This document shows, in pieces, positions 62,801-64,000 of a stretch of DNA of 64,000 nucleotides; within the stretch, counting starts at the first letter, position 1, and the number at the start of each line of letters is the position of its first letter. A model generated the notes under the pieces. The model did not search any database and was not told where the DNA came from. It saw nothing but the letters and a program-made list of their open reading frames with translations. A program made the position numbers and the translations under genes. Origin of the DNA: Ulota crispa (Eukaryota > Streptophyta > Bryopsida > Orthotrichales > Orthotrichaceae); contig OY987243.1 of assembly GCA_963920765.1 (NCBI GenBank), positions 23,121,419-23,185,418 of the forward strand, written 5' to 3'.

Positions 62801-63498
62801 ACAATCCTTGGCACCTGTTTAACCATCCAAGTTTAGCAACTTCAGTTGAACAACTCAAAGAAATTCAACACTAAGTAAACTATACCTGTGTATTTACTTT
62901 GTAAATCCTGATCCAGGCGAGACTTAATGTGACGCCATTACATCAATAAAAGTCACAAACATGCCCTTCTTCCATCCATTGAAATGTGCATATTCAATAA
63001 GTTCGTGAGCACTGTAAGAATTCTAACAAACATTCACTAAAGAAGCCAGTAATTAATAGGCTTTTGAAGGAATGCAACAACTCACAAGGCCTCTGCCGCA
63101 AAGAGTACCATCTCCCATCATGGTGTATGTCTTGCCAGAACCCATTTGTCCATATGCCATAATCTACACATAAATCACAATTGTGCAGTTGCCGGGATTA
63201 CCGACCTTTGCTTGCAACTGGAAAGCACAAAACCGTGATATTTGTATGATAAGGATTGATACACACTTACCGTAGTATTGTAACCATCCAGGGCATACTC
63301 GATGCAAGGTATGCCAAGAGTTTCAAACATCCGTTTCTGAGACTCCTCCTTTCGCTGTCGATTCCCGCGAGGCAGAAAGCTATCGTCCAACACGTAGTCC
63401 ACGTCAAACTGAAGCGTCTCCGCTTTCGTCTTCATGGTGCCATGTCGGAGATAATTGTAATCTTTGACAATTACTTTGTCTTTTTGAGAGCACAAAAC
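59863..63498 (-). CDS. Kinesin-like motor protein, N terminus beyond the right edge
   Basis: Microtubule motor ATPase of uncertain kinesin family. Exons seen: 63271-63498, 63086-63163, 62740-62814, 62193-62409, 61869-62011, 61672-61735, 61387-61478, 60979-61119, 60414-60707, 59863-60021; frame continuous, about 496 residues; the first exon(s) lie beyond 64000. Landmarks: P-loop AYGQMGSGKTYTMMGDG (canonical GQTGSGKT), switch I NTHRSSSRGHTLFTIK (canonical SSRSH), switch II HINLVDLAGSEK, then YRSSSLTWLLRESL and ANISPAEQ. After the motor come a short neck (LRCAAKAKRIRGP) and a charged segment with KKQMLMKMNEDVRTLQSLLADL, probably coiled coil, then a basic tail. The intron after 61672 appears to use a GC donor. 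The last exon is the least certain; reading on past 60414 would instead stop at 60318. Confidence 0.88.
62322..62350. repeat. 12-bp tandem repeat inside a kinesin exon
   Basis: GATCCCGGGTGT repeated with a partial third unit; on the coding strand it encodes DHTRDHTRDHS in a surface loop after EIYQEKVWDLLADK. Confidence 0.8.
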
Positions 63499-64000
63499 CT
63501 GCAAAGCAGGCAATAAATCGTATTATCCATGTGGACAAAGCTAACCAAAAGTAACTTTCTCAATCAAGTAAATGCCAGTTTGAACCGCTCCCTAACAACA
63601 ATTTACTGGACAGAATTCCTCATAAACAAACAGTGTCATTAATGTCAGAGAATAGAAGAGATCAGGATGGACATGACATCGTTTGACTGCATACATTTAG
63701 AAACCCACTGCACATAACAATTGCAAAAACTTTTTTTTTTGACGCAAGTGTAAGTAACTTGGTTCCTTCTCGTACAATCTTACTATCCACATCATCATCA
63801 ATTATAGAAATGAAAGACATGTCTCGTATTAAATGACCATATTTTACTCTCCAGGCAAGTAAGAACAACCAAATGCGGTAGGTCTGGCGGTGAAGAGGAA
63901 GCACGTGTTTTCAAAAACAAAAAAATGGACATCCATCATGAAGGTGCATCGCAAACCACATATGCATGTGAATGAAATGTGAGCCATTTTGGTTTTGTGG
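63499..64000. other. Kinesin intron and flank
   Basis: Sequence upstream of the first visible kinesin exon, presumably intron. The minus frame at 63662-63904 does not resemble a kinesin N terminus. Confidence 0.4.

Overview
This looks like nuclear DNA of a land plant, most likely a non-seed plant such as a bryophyte. The gene set is plant-type: a carotenoid phytoene desaturase with a plastid leader, a plastid-type copper chaperone for superoxide dismutase, a mitochondrial ATP synthase OSCP subunit, a FolD enzyme and a kinesin. The genes have short GT-AG introns in AT-rich surroundings. A two-pore channel of the 'type 2' sort, known to me from bryophytes and charophytes rather than angiosperms, is the main reason for preferring a non-seed plant. 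The species is not settled.

Layout. 1-4 kb: five-exon FolD gene (minus). 4.4-8.5 kb: inverted-repeat elements only. 8.5-18.3 kb: a large inverted duplication whose 1236-bp arms are base-identical; each arm carries an intact, intronless, very GC-rich OSCP gene, pointing toward each other (minus arm at left reads leftward, plus arm at right reads rightward, so the 5' ends face inward). Between the arms lie small DNA transposons and a small coiled-coil gene. 18.3-23.6 kb: nested transposon relics. 23.6-28.0 kb: eleven-exon PDS gene (minus). 28-38 kb: gene-free, packed with nested terminal-inverted-repeat elements and foldbacks. 40.2-45.7 kb: thirteen-exon two-pore channel (plus). 46.7-49.7 kb: element remnants. 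50.1-55.4 kb: six-exon CCS gene (minus), with a gag-type retroelement relic in its long last intron. 56.4-59 kb: a hairpin and a nested element cluster. 59.9 kb to beyond the right edge: kinesin gene (minus), N terminus outside the window.

Repeats. The dominant family has ends reading TTAA-CCCCTAAAGG...CCTTTAGGGG-TTAA, with at least seven full-size copies and three 70-74-bp miniature hairpins. One copy has a recognisable empty site elsewhere in the window, which supports insertion at TTAA (a piggyBac-like preference). Other families are a Tourist-like MITE (TAA target) exactly at the inner edge of the left OSCP arm, Stowaway-like elements, two TA-target MITE families, and long foldbacks. No CRISPR array, rRNA or tRNA gene was seen. 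The genes are ordinary unlinked nuclear genes, not an operon; PDS and CCS act in the plastid, OSCP in mitochondria, the channel in an endomembrane (vacuole-type) and FolD probably in the cytosol. Gene models are my own splice reconstructions by eye; frames close at every junction except one stretch of the channel.
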